From positions 1 through 41,785 of the forward strand of contig MU119587.1 of the NCBI GenBank assembly GCA_014904845.1: a stretch of DNA of 41,785 nt, written 5' to 3'. Shown piece by piece: positions 11,872-22,975 of the stretch. The stretch comes from Acephala macrosclerotiorum. Taxonomy: Eukaryota; Ascomycota; Leotiomycetes; Helotiales; Mollisiaceae. The notes under the pieces are model-generated. The model made no database searches. It was given only the letters and a program-made list of their open reading frames with translations, and was not told the origin of the DNA. A program made the translations under genes and the position numbers. How positions within the stretch are numbered: position 1 is the first letter of the stretch; each line of letters begins with the position of its first letter.

Positions 11872-13943
11872 TCAGATATCACCCATGAGGGCAATAGTCT
11901 TCACCTCAGCCTCCTCGAGGAACTCCTCATACTCATCCATCTCAGCCTGCATCGCGCTGACATGGGTAGCCACACAGAGAACCTCTTCCATAGTAGGCGT
12001 AGCCAGCGTACGGGCGAGGCAAGTGGTGTGTTCAGCCATGATCCTATGATGCTCACTCTGACGAGTAGCCATCTCAGTCTGCAGCGCCAGAAGCTGTGTA
12101 GCGACATCGGGTGTCTCGGTCGTCGGAGTCGATGTAGCTGCAGCAAGGGCTTGCTCAAGGTTTGTCGTAGGAGAAGGCGTAACGATCTTGACCTTCGAAA
12201 AAGTCTTGACAGTAGGATATTTTCTGAGAACCTTCACCAAAGCTCGCTCAGCTCTCTCAACCTTGTGCTGAGCCTTGGCTCTGGAAGCATCAAGAGCCTT
12301 GTTGAATGTCTCCACCTCACGCTTGACCTTGGCTCTCAACTTATCCATCGCAGCCTCGGCTTCCTCCAGATCATTTCTAGCGCGGTAAATCTTGAGGCTC
12401 AGACCAGAAATCTTCGACCTAACCTCCTCGAGCTTCTTGGCATAATGCTTGATCTCGGCCTCGAATTTGGCCTTGGTGGCTCGAACAGTAGCACTGAATC
12501 GCTCATTCTCAGCAGCAACTGTCGCAGCTAAATCATCATACTCCTGTCTCGCAACCTTAAGTCGATGCTCAGCATGACGGATAGCACGCTCGGCCTTTCC
12601 AGCCTTGTCGTTGATGAGTTCGGCCTTTCGTTCCTTGAGTTCGGCGAGGTAGGCTTGTTGTTGAATCTTGGCGACTTCCGGGAGGAGAGGGATGCCGGAG
12701 GGGTTGTGGAGTTGGTATTTAGCCTTCAGCTCGGCTTCGAGGGCCTTGATGGCGGTTTGTTCTTCGACGGCGGATTGTGCGTCGAACCAGGGGTTGAGAC
12801 AGCGGAGAATGTTGTAGAAGGAGACATCGAGCTCAGAGAGCGGGTCGAAGACGTCTTCGAGCATGTGACTGATGCCGAACTCGTGGGATGAAGAGGCAGG
12901 CTTGGCAGGCTTGGGGGGCTTGATGGGCCCGGTAATCTTGGCGATGTAGGCGGCGATTTCAGCAGGGGAAGCCTTGAATTTGAAATCCTCATATTTGAGA
13001 CCCTCAATGGCGACGAGCTCGACCTTGACAGCCTCAATGCTGACAACCTCGGTGTTGGCAACCACAATGGTGAAACCGGCAGCCTCGAGAGCCTCAACAG
13101 TGATAACATCTGCCTCGAAATCGAAAGCGTCACCATTGACACCATCACGCTTGAGTCTGGCATAAGTATCATCGCCGAACTTGACAACATCATGAGTCTC
13201 AGGCTTAATATCATCGATGACAACTCCTGCGCTCGGGGTATAGTCTCCTTGCTCGAACCATGGGAGCTTGAGACAAGCAAGAGTTTGACAGCCATGGGGG
13301 TCGTGGGGGACAAGAGGGGAAGAGTAGATGCTCATAGTGACGATTGCGGCACCGAGGATGAGGAAGATTGGCCAAGCGATACAACCGAGCTTGTGGTCGC
13401 GCCAGAAGTCACCGAAGAATTGACCCCAGGTACGAGGAGGGTTGAGAGCACGCTTGCGGGCAGCTTGGCTGGCAGGAATGAGATCGAGCCGACGGTCAGG
13501 GATGGCATAGTCATCTCTGGAGTAGCGAGCGGTGGAGTATCGGGCAGAGGCGCGTTGACCCATCGTAGATCGACTAGGATAGGGATCAAGCTCCATTGGA
13601 GGTTGAAGACCCTCGTGTTGTTCGGCAAGTGCTTGTTGCATGGCGATGAGTTGTGAGCGTGCTTCGATTTGGCTTGGTTTATTGCGAGATTTTTGGAAGG
13701 CGTTTGGTTTCTGGACGCGTTAGTTGTGAAATCGAAGGTGCAAAGGTGAATGTGACATACTTGGGTGGACGAGTGCGCGTTACCAGCAGATCGGGGATCG
13801 AATTGGTAAGGATCACGTCGAAGGGGTTGCTGCGAGTTGTCTGTGTTACCCGAGTGATGAAGTTGCGAGTCTTGAGAGGTATTCGAGTACTGCGAAGGTT
13901 CGGTACGTGGGACGTTGCGGTAGTATTGGGCGTGGGTTACCAT
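11872..13943 (-). CDS. Single-pass membrane protein with long coiled coil, function unknown
   Basis: I model two exons: 13943-13761 and 13710-11872, joined across a 50-bp GTATGT..CAG intron (13711-13760) in phase 0, giving 673 aa. The first exon supplies the ATG (MVTHAQYYRN); the larger exon alone would start internally. Residues 1-150 are polar and rich in S, Q, R and Y. A hydrophobic segment at about 170-191 (LGCIAWPIFLILGAAIVTM) looks like one transmembrane helix, preceded by a basic WRDHK. A charged, Ala/Glu/Lys-rich helical stretch at about 409-559 is predicted coiled coil. The tail is Thr/Met-rich. No signal peptide or catalytic motif is visible. A membrane-anchored scaffold or spectrin-like role is possible but unproven. 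Splice signals and codon usage make the gene itself convincing. Confidence 0.8.
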
Positions 13944-14970
13944 CTTGGAGGCTTTTTATGCTCTGCCACTGTAGGAGACTAGCTTGTAGGCGACCGGCGA
14001 ATAGGAATTGACCTGAGACGAAGTCACCTGGTCGGCGACGTCTATGAGCGTTTGGTAGGGGAATTGGTAGTGTCCAGAAGGCACCGGAATTGTCTGGGAT
14101 GAGTGTTAGCACCAACCACGGCCGGGACAGGTGAGATAGTAGGCGTACATCTTCAAAAGACCTTTTTGACGGTGCGCACAGCTGTAGCAATCAATCTGGT
14201 ACTGGTACAAAGCAACAAGCAACGCAGGGGCTGGAAAAAGACGTTCTTGTCCGCGCTGACCTCCACGTTGTATTCAAGATCGAAATGGAGGTTGGAAGTA
14301 GATTCAAGAGCTGCTTAAGAAGTCGTTGGAAATCCACTAGAGTTACTCGAGGGGGCGCCTTACGATATTGGGAATAGTAGACTTATGAGGAGGGTGAGGC
14401 TCGGAACAAACCGAGATAGAAGTATCAAGCCGTTCGTCATCAAGATGGACTACTTAGACATACACGACCACGGCAAGCAAGATCTGTAGAGGATTTGTCT
14501 GCTTCTAAATTAGTGGTTCAGAAGTGAGAGTGATGAAACTAGAGTATCGTAGAAGCAGGCAGAGCGAAGAAGTCTTGGGTGTACACTAAGACTACTTGAG
14601 ATCAGAGTAAAGGATCATCTTTGCTGCCTCCTCCAGATGTCTGTCATACTAGCATAGTTGCGAGGAAAGAGTGATCCATCAGATATTGCTTGATGAGTCT
14701 AACAGACTGTAGCTGCAATTCAAGAACAGGCTTGGATGAAGGAAGCAAAGTAGTCAGGCCAGATTAACCCCCCAAGCAAGTGGCAAAGAAACAAGAACAT
14801 CGGTGATCGTGCAAGACATTGAGACTACTTTGTTGCCCGCACAAAGACCTGGTATTTGCAATGTGCAGTTTCTTGTCACAGAGCAATTCAAAAGTAAAGT
14901 TAATTTATGCAAAATATCAAAATCATTCCATACGAACTCCTCATGATTCATGATATGCAGGCTAGGCTCT
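13944..14970. other. Intergenic region
   Basis: This holds the upstream region of the coiled-coil gene and the 3' flank of the F-box gene, both on the minus strand. Short open frames (for example 14103-14318 on +) lack codon bias and partners. I see no RNA gene, repeat or conserved motif. Confidence 0.6.
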
Positions 14971-17900
14971 TCAAAAGAACGTCTGCAAGGGGATGTCCTT
15001 CCACCTCCCTCTTTCAGTATGCCACCACCTCTCCTTCCCTTTCGAAGCACTCTTGACCCTTGACCCAGATTCCAAATTCCAACTTCCAGTGCAACCATCT
15101 CTAGGGCTGACTTCGTCACCTGCATCAAGTAGTCCTCCTGGACCCTCAATACCAATGATAGACTCGTCCATGCCTTCGACGTCGGGTTTCAAGGTATAGT
15201 TAATCCGACTTTGAATAGACCCAATAAATCCACCAAGTTCGAATCTTTCGACGAAATCTCCGTTTTCATCCCAAATGATGATGTGGAACTTTGGCTGCGT
15301 CATGGCGGCGTCGATCCGTTGCTGGGCGATCTTTCGTGCGGTAATGAGGTTCATGCCTATCCCGCGTGATCCCGAGTCGTCTGAATAGCTGGAAAGATGA
15401 TCGATGTTCAAGGAGAACGTGGAACGGGTAGGTGACTTGACAAGTTTGGAGCTGATGGAGCTGGAATGGCCGTGTCCTGAAAAGGTTGACTTAGCAGAGG
15501 AAAGGTTGGGAAGGCTTTGCGTTTGGGGAAGTCCGGGATGACCTGACATCCTTTGGCCAGGCATACCCACGTTCCGATATCGATCTCCAGGTAATTCGAT
15601 TCGTTCTCTCGGTCTACAAAGTCTTTGCAGGGCGCCATCGTGATCGGTAGGTGCTCGTATAGCCTTCAACGATGGAAAGCCGCTGAACACGATAGACTTT
15701 GCAAGGATCTGGGTGGCCTTATCGTCATCTGCATTGGTGAACTCCCAGTGAAGATACTGTAGCGTGGGTGATGCCAGGTAGGGATGGAGGAAAATATCAG
15801 TACCAATTGGTAGGGAGGGCGATGGAGCCTGAGATATCGTGAAATGCGTCAAGGATTTCATGTGAGAAAAGAGGCGAACGAGTACTGGTAGTGAGAGTAG
15901 CGGGATGGAGATTAGTGAGAGTGAGGTGAGTGAGTCGGTTCTTGCTGGAGACGCATAATTGGATAGTCCCGAGGCAGAAACTCCCGGTAGGTTGTCAAGT
16001 CGCAGTGACTTAAGAGATGGCAAAGACAGCAGAGTGGCATCATTGAACGAAGATGCAGAAAAACCCGACACATAAAGATTCTCCAACGAGGGTAAGGAGT
16101 GGAAGATGTTGACGAATAACGCTGAGTCGATAGTGCCACCAGGGTTGCAGTGCAAAAACAGAGTTTGGAGATGAGTCCAGTTCGTGTGATTCGTCAAGAA
16201 AGTCATGCACTGCTCTGGAAGTAATTGGGCGGGTGACAAGACTGGGGTGAGGTGTTCCGCATCCTCTGATAATTGGTACCGGTGTTGACGCTGAAACGGG
16301 CTGGGATTGATGATCCAAACCTTCTCAGTAAGCTTTCTCCGGGTCGAAAGTGCATGATCGAATCGTGAGAACTCATGATTGTAGGTGGGATACAAGCCAG
16401 CTAGTCGCTCAAGGTTGGGACATGCCATGACTAGTGAAGCCACAAGTTCGAGATACTCATCTTGTTCCTTCTTGCTTTTGGCGGCGTCCGGCATGGCTGG
16501 AACTTTTAGTGACTTGACGTATTCGGCGAGATCTGGTCGACCCCGCAATGTGCGCCTTAGTAACGTCAACCTCGTTCCGTATTTCATCTTGAGCTTCTTC
16601 TTGGTGTGAAGTATCGAGTCGCAACCGACAAGTTGTATGTCCTCGTACAGCGCACTCCTCGCAGCACCCCACCACTTTTTGCAGCTCAGGCCTAGGTTCA
16701 TCACGTCTCGCATCCAGCATGTAGAGCAGCTCCGACTGCCAGTATCGAGATGAACCTTCCTCAACTCTGCTAGTATGACCAGCAGAATCTCCTCTGGCAG
16801 TTTCTTGAAGCCTTCGCCCAGTGCCCTCGGTGTGTACCTCATTCCATACGTAGAGCTTGTGTTTGTGTTTCCCAACCGTGGTGGAGTTATCAGCGTCCGT
16901 GGTTTGCCATCCAATCCATTGCCATATCTCGCATACGTTGGCACGATAGGTTCTGTGACCATTCGTTTCCCCGGTGGAAATGGGGTAGGAACAACTGGAG
17001 ATCTGGAGTTAAGGAGGCCATTTTTGGCGTTTGCTTCGGAGTAAGTGGAATCTAAGCTCGTGCGACTGGATTCGTAATCTACCGATGAGGCGATGCTCAA
17101 AGGGCTCTTCTGACGCGGTCCGAATCTCGACTCGAAGCTCGCTCGTGATGTGATGCTGCTGCCAGAAGACGAATGGGGTCGAGGATAGAGTCGAGGGGTG
17201 TCCATACTCTGCGCAGTCCCGTAGGGCAGAAAGGGCGGCGATTTGGAGAAGCCCGAGCGAACAGAGCTGGGCGAATATATTGGGAACGAAGCCGTGGACT
17301 TGTGCCTCTGACTGACAGGGACAATCGAGGCGCGTGCGTATCGCGTTTTGATGTCCTGCTCACTGTATCTCCGAAGCTTTGCCTGTTGCTGCAGCCCGTG
17401 AAAGTCGTCCTCCAACTTATTAATGGACAAGGAGTCGTGCTGATTCGAGGGGAAGCTGAGTGGTGTTGTCGTGAGAGGAGGGAGAGTTCTGAAAGTGGCA
17501 CAACATTGCGTCAGTAAACTTAGTCCATCGCATCCGCTTGCTTGGGAAAGACCAGAAAACTCCCTCCTCCTGGGAGTCCCTGATCGCTTCACGCGCCGGA
17601 AGGGGGCATGGGATTTTGCGCCAAAATATTGGGTGTCTCCATGTGGAAATTAAGAGGAGAGACGGTGCGGCGGCTAGGAGGAAAATGAGAGCTGATGCAC
17701 GGATCCAGCAAGGCTAGTCGGGACTTTGACCGCTTGCAGTAAGGTAGCAGAGACGGCACATCGAAAGAGGAAAGGGGGCTCTGATGTTTTGATGAACAGA
17801 TGGAAATACAAGACGGCGGACGATGAAGTTTGGGAGGGAGAAGGGATGGAGATGGAAATGGAGATAGAGAGAGGTACGAAACCGTAAGGGCGAAGGAGCT

Positions 17901-18133
17901 GTGGGGAGGGAAGTGAAGGTTCAAATGTCGCTGACAAAGCAAAGCTTCAGGCTAGTGCACTACCAAAACCACCAAGAAAGTAAGTGCTAGACGTACCTTC
18001 TTATGAACAACTCAGGACGAAAATCATCGTCGGAAAGTCTACTCTCAGAGCTAAGCCTTCGATCCCTCATGCTTGCGTGAACATCATTTGCGTCTTCCGG
18101 CGAAAGAAATGCTCGCTGGGAGCGTCGATACAT
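14971..18133 (-). CDS. F-box protein (fungal, leucine-rich C-terminal part)
   Basis: The main exon (17488-14971) encodes about 838 residues. It contains a Ser/Pro-rich N-terminal third, an F-box-like segment (GFKKLPEEILLVILAELRKV, then a Cys pair and LGLSCKKWWGAARSALYEDI), and leucine-rich stretches (SLPSLENLYVSGF, SLPSLKSLRLDNLPG) typical of F-box/LRR substrate receptors of SCF ubiquitin ligases. The open frame upstream of 17488 begins only with GTG, so a 5' exon is needed. Two candidates fit in phase. One is 18133-17997 (starts MYRRSQRAFLSPEDAN, donor GTACGT), joined over a 508-bp intron, giving 884 aa; this is the model listed. The other is 17642-17593 (starts METPNILAQ, donor GTGAAG), joined over a 104-bp intron, giving 855 aa. 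Another ATG lies upstream at 18226. The substrate is unknown. Confidence 0.75.
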
Positions 18134-18960
18134 GATTGCTCCCGCAAAACCAGTTTGTGGGGCATTCGTTTTTCTTTCATTCCAGCTCCAGATGCGCAGC
18201 TCGATGCTATATAACCATAATTTCATAAGGCTGAAGGCTGAAGGCTGCTGCTGAGTGTGAAATTTGTGATTCTGCAGAAGGATGGTCTTATGCAGATGCT
18301 GCGGCTACCGCAGACACGCAACCTCTCGGCCGTCACTCACCCCACGGTTTCCTTCCTCCAACTGGACTGCCCCTCCGCGGCCGCACCCGTAGGATTCGAC
18401 AGTCCATTGTTCATTGGTCATACCTCGAGTTGGGGGCCACCTCTCTCAATACTCATCCTCCTGATTCCTTCATCATCAAGCCTTACCTTTTCGACTTTCC
18501 GCTCATCAAATGAAGCCACTTTCATCCGACCAATTGAGCTGAGGACGCTCCGCCGTCTCCCCAGACTCGAGGACGAAGATAGCAAAGGCTGCATATTGCG
18601 CAAGCATCGTCCAATGTGAGGAAATCCACTAAGGGAAAGTAAACACTCAGGTCAAGCTGCCTCTCACTGGAGTTTCAGGCAACCGTCTCTGCTGCTGTGA
18701 CTTTGTCGTCAGGTCACGAAGCATCGTTTTGACGCTTGGCAAGACAGAATGCTCTTTAGATTAACCCCGAGTCTTAAGTTACTCTCGACTTACTCTCGAG
18801 CCTCACGCCTGGGGGTTTCTCCAGGGCTATGCTACTCGAGCCGAACAAAGATCCCGCCCCTGGACAGACTACTGCTCAACCTGGGATAGAGTCAAGCCCC
18901 TTGAACGCCACGAGTTTGCCGAGGCTGATACACGTGATAGGGCTGGCGCTATGCCCTGTT
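18134..18960. other. Intergenic region upstream of the F-box gene
   Basis: Normal base composition with no convincing open frame on either strand. The + frame at 18257-18619 does not begin with a plausible exon and has no partner. The region probably contains the F-box gene promoter; no specific site could be assigned. Confidence 0.5.
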
Positions 18961-19340
18961 TTTAACGACTTGAATTTATTATAAAACTTTTGATATATAG
19001 ATTTTTTATTTGCACCAGCTTCGTCGGCGCGAGTAAAAGCGTTTTTTTTTTATAATTTTTTTTTATATAAAATTTAAATTTAAATTTTATAAACAATTTA
19101 AACTTTATAAATTTTTTTATAAAAAAACACTAAATATTAAAAGCGGCATATTTTAGCGTTTTTTAATAAAACTTTAACGTAAATACGTATTATAAATATT
19201 ACGTTTTATTACGTAATTTTTATATAAAATATTTTTAATTATTATTAAAAAAATATATATATATATATATATTTTTGAGAAAATAATTTTAATTTTTAAA
19301 TAAAGTTTTTTAATTAAATATAATAAAAGTTACGAAATGT
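18961..19340. other. Small AT-rich, CpG-retaining island (RIP-like relic)
   Basis: Composition changes abruptly at about 18961 to long A and T runs in which G and C occur mainly as CG (GCGTTTT, TTACGTAAT, AATACGTATT). An (AT)n microsatellite lies at about 19253-19272. There is no coding frame. It resembles the 1-9130 block on a small scale and is probably a fragment of a mutated transposon. Confidence 0.7.
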
Positions 19341-20028
19341 TAAAATCGTATATAGCGTTCAAATCCTTGTTTAGACCGACAATATTTAACCGCTGTACAG
19401 ACGACGAGCGAATCAATATTTACGCAGTCGCGTGTGCCCCTTGACTCAGGACTGATTTTTTTCTTTCGCTGGTTCCGTTTTAGCCTCCGGACGTGAGCAG
19501 CGGCCGCTTTAACCTGAGCTGAGGGTGAGAGCCCCTGAGCGGAGCTTGAGTAGAGCCTGAGCCATGTTCTCCATCCTGAGCACGCCCTGAGCCACCTGGA
19601 GGGGATCATCTTTTGGCACCTTGAGAATCGTTTATGTTTTTATATTATCTAAACACGAAATTAGCTGAGACCTGTGCTCTATAACATAGCCTCCTCTTTC
19701 AACCTATTAAAGAGTTACTATATAGAAATAGGCAAGGACCGAATTAGGATACTATAAAGGTTCATAAGTTGTCTAATGTAATTTATAGGAGGGAGCCAAA
19801 TCCGGATGCTTCCAGAACTCTTCACAAGCTAGCTAGATCTGACGTTAAATTCTGACTCAGTCTCTGCCCTCTGCCTCTGCCCCCCCCCGTCTTCGCCTCT
19901 CACCTCTGTTACTTACCTCTGTCTTAATCCCATACTTTATAACCAGTTAGCAGTTATAACAGATCGGAAGATCAGTCGCGAGAACCCGGCGCAGATCCTG
20001 GTTCTCCGAGGTGAAAGGTTTATCACCA
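19341..20028. other. Intergenic region with CCTGAGC-rich repeat tract
   Basis: Between about 19500 and 19600 the sequence CCTGAGC and variants recur many times; the reverse complement (GCTCAGG) recurs at 23110-23160. The rest (19640-20028) is pyrimidine-rich with a run of nine C near 19880-19888, and holds TATAACCAGTTAGCAGTTATAACA, which might be a decayed LTR end. No gene was seen. Confidence 0.45.
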
Positions 20029-22124
20029 TCATTTACTTCCCGCCAGCATGATATGGAAGAAATAATTCAATACTAAGGATAAAACGAGTAATTGAACCCA
20101 ACGCGCAGAAAAGAGGGATGGAAATCCTAGGAGATTCGAAGCCGAAGAACGGAGCAGAGACCGAGATTCTTCTTGCTCGTCGAGCTCGATAATGTTATCA
20201 ACATCGTTTATCTTCCGCCACCGAGCTTTGCTTTCGACAGGAGAGCAGACAAGGAAGACATCCAGATCGAACTGCCCATGACTGAACCAGCTCAGCGCAT
20301 CGTAATCTTCAAGCCAGATATCGAGATGATCTGGAGTGTCGCCAAACCGGTAAACGACTCGGCGTTTAGTGGGAATCCATCTCCAGAGCTTTTCGTCCCA
20401 TGTTGACTCCAACAAGTGTTCGGGGTAATGGAGTCTTTGTTCTTCAATGGCGTACTGATGTAAATCTATGCCGCTCTGTGATAGAGTTTGAAGCCATTTT
20501 CCTGCGTGGTCCACTTGATGTGCTGTGCAGCCTCGAAGAAACGCGTCGAGTGGCGTCAGACGACCTTGGGAACTCTTGGAATGAGGATTCGCTCCGGCTT
20601 TTAGAAGGTACAGACACTGCCAAGACACAGCTGGGTTTTCGCTGCACCCCTTGGTCCACCAGCCAAATTTCCAAGCCGCGTCACCTAGGAGCGTCCAGTC
20701 TTCCGAGTCACGCTCCTCTAAATCCACACTACCATATTCAGAAGAGAAGAGCCAGGCAAACCCCTCTTCGGGACCGTTGTAGAATGCTACTGCATTACTG
20801 GTTATTGGAAGCAATGGCTGACAGTGCCCTCGATCCACCAGAGCTCGAATAGTGTCAACGACTCGGGATGGATATGGAACACTCATAGGCACTTTGGCGG
20901 CAAGATGATCCAAGGGAGTCAGTAAGCGGTCGTCGTAAGCTGTTGCATCTACCCCAACATCCAGCAACAGATTACATAACTCTGCATGAGCATATCTGGC
21001 TGCGATCTTCTAGAGTCAGTGATTGTAAAATGAGAAACAGGGTATCTCTTACATGAAGTAGGTTCTCCCCATGTTGATTTACAACAAACGGTGACGCAAA
21101 GGAAGCTTTGAACCACATCTTGACCATTTCAATGTTCCCATCTAAACAAAACTCGAAAATTTGAGACTTGCAAGGTGCAATTGGGTTGAAGGTGACAGAG
21201 ATGGGTAGACTTGCTGTTTGGAGCTGAAATGCGGCGATAGGTAAGATGATTTTCATTCTTCGCTTGATGTTTGACAGAACCAAATGTTCCGCATTGAGGT
21301 ATAACTGATGCGTCGTCGAACTATAGGTCAGGCCAAAGATGTGGTATCGAACACGATCTCGCCATTTCTTTGAGAGAGTCAGTCCAAATGGGGCCAGGAG
21401 ATTGTCTACGGCTTGAAAAGAATCAAACTTGAACCACAGATATTGCCCCTTGGAGTGAGTCCAACGCGGTCTTCCGGTTCTGGAAAGCGCGGAAGAGGAA
21501 GTATCTCTGGACGCCAGGTTCAACGGTGTATCGTCTTCTAAAGCACCGTTTTCTGAACTACCCAGGGTAGTCCATTTAATATCTCATGAGCTGAAGACTG
21601 CCCAGCAATGTGAGAGTGAGTCAAGTTGATATTCTGTTGCTGAATTTGACTGGACCACCGAGTTAGCACAGTTCCTCGCCCCGTGACTAAGCTTACTGGA
21701 AGAAAGGCTGAAGGGCCAGTAGAAGCATCATCAAATCCCCATTCAATTGGCTCTCGATTTTTTGAATGGTTTTGTCCTTTAATGTTGCTCGAAATTTGTC
21801 CACCCTGTCCCAGCGTCCTGCCCGTGTCTCCTTTCCGATATTTCTCATCAAGTGACTCAACCCCTCAGTGCTAATCTTGCAGGCTAGCAAACTACTCAGT
21901 ACTGGTTCATTGCATTTGATTTGAGGCTGTTGCTGACAAGTCTCAGCAATGGTGGCTGCCACGGCATGAAGCGTAGTTAGATGATCTTTGATACGTTGAA
22001 TGTCAGACCCCGCGTCTTTGAACGAATTCCAGAAGGTGTGGAGTTTCTGTGCAGCTTCAATAAGCTACAGAGCCAACGAAACTACAGCAAAGCCACCCGA
22101 GACTACAGCCAGCATTTCGGCCAT
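20029..22124 (-). pseudogene. Ankyrin-repeat protein with STAND-type N-terminal helical domain; in-frame TAG at codon 20
   Basis: The exon-1 reading frame (22124-21697) starts MAEMLAVVSGGFAVVSLAL, hits TAG (22067-22065), then continues in the same frame as LIEAAQKLHTFWNSFKDAGS. This matches the helical N-terminal domain found on fungal STAND and ankyrin proteins, where a Gln commonly fills the interrupted position. The exon ends at a GTAAGC donor. The next join is unresolved: an acceptor at 21650 (with GCTAAC branch site) gives 17 or more residues that run out of frame, while the acceptor at 21558 restores phase. Exons 21557-21053 and 21006-20029 follow; the last intron (21007-21052) joins ENLLH to IAARYAHAELCNLLLD, a textbook ankyrin junction. 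The C-terminus ends in a hydrophobic segment (LLVLSLVLNYFF). Without the stop the product would be about 636 aa. It is a pseudogene unless the TAG is a sequencing error or is read through. Confidence 0.7.
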
Positions 22125-22532
22125 GTCGGAATGCTGAATCGGCTCGGGGTTGCTCTAAAGATGTCATGGCAAGGGAATTGTAATCAAGGTGTGAAGACCG
22201 AGCTGAGGGTAACATATCTTTGACTGCAACCATCTCAGTACTCTGATGTGGAATAGAAAATGATAGCCTGACAGCTTTGTGTCGGCCTGTTATTGGTGAG
22301 TAGCCGAACTGGTGAGGCTTTCCTTCCCTCACCGGGCGTAAAAAGCAATGAAACTCACCAATAAACACGACACTATGCAAGCCCACTGCAAGGTAGATTC
22401 TGCGGCACAACTAAGCATTAATAATGAGCTGCAACAAAATCTGGAAAGATCCACCGCCGTTCAAAGTGAGGTTCTTGCCGTACTCAACCCCGAAGCCGTC
22501 CTTCGCCGCCGTGGCAGCTACAACTACAAGAT
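22125..22532. promoter_or_regulatory. Divergent intergenic region (408 bp)
   Basis: The region separates the start of the ankyrin gene (-) from the start of the Cys-rich gene (+) and must hold both promoters. A + frame from an ATG at 22348 is out of frame with the downstream gene and is at most a uORF. No specific element was identified. Confidence 0.4.
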
Positions 22533-22975
22533 ATGGGTGATCCGACCATTCTCCACAGCGAAGGCTGGTGGAAATGCTGTCAATGCGCTCGCGAGATGAA
22601 TCCTGACTGGTACGACGTCTCCTGCTCTGATTGCGGTCACTCCAAATGCGATGGCTGCCAGGAGGTCAGCGGCGGCATTAGGTCGCATCCCAAAAATGGT
22701 CTTAACGGAATGCTGGTAACTCATAACTCTTTTGACTGTGCCAATTGCCTCCTGGATGCAGAAAAGGATTGCGACTGTGAGTGTGGCTCATGTACGTGCA
22801 AACCGCCACGGAATCCTCCCCCAAGACCAACTCAAGGCCTCGCTGGCACGCAATATCGAAAGAATTGTGGAACTTGGATTTCTCGAGGCGCGAGGTATGA
22901 TTCCTTTTATGCTCTTCGGCTAAGACTAAACTTGCTTCAGGCCTTGAAGTGGAGCGACAACCTGGGCGAGATTGA
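22533..22975 (+). CDS. Small cysteine-rich, zinc-ribbon-like protein
   Basis: The first exon (22533-22776) encodes a dense Cys cluster: WWKCCQCAREMN, then VSCSDCGHSKCDGCQ. The C-x2-C / C-x2-C-x-H-x2-C-x2-C spacing suggests zinc binding. An unspliced frame would run to 23039 (168 aa), but two introns with good signals fit better: 22777-22825 (GTGAGT..AAG, 49 bp) and 22895-22940 (GTATGA..ACTAAAC..TTCAG, 46 bp). Splicing restores a helical C-terminus (SLARNIERIVELGFLEARG, then LEVERQ) and stops at 22975, giving 115 aa. Phases match at both junctions. The function is unknown; it could be a nucleic-acid- or protein-binding zinc ribbon. It is divergent from the ankyrin gene. Confidence 0.65.

Noticed and set aside
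11836..12531. 231-aa + strand frame (and others at 12565-12891, 13192-13656)
   Set aside because: Antisense shadows of the minus-strand coiled-coil gene, whose splice sites, TM segment and codon use are coherent.
14971..17592. F-box gene starting at 17592 as one exon
   Set aside because: The codon there is GTG, and a TTTCAG acceptor at 17489 with in-phase upstream ATG exons explains the start better.
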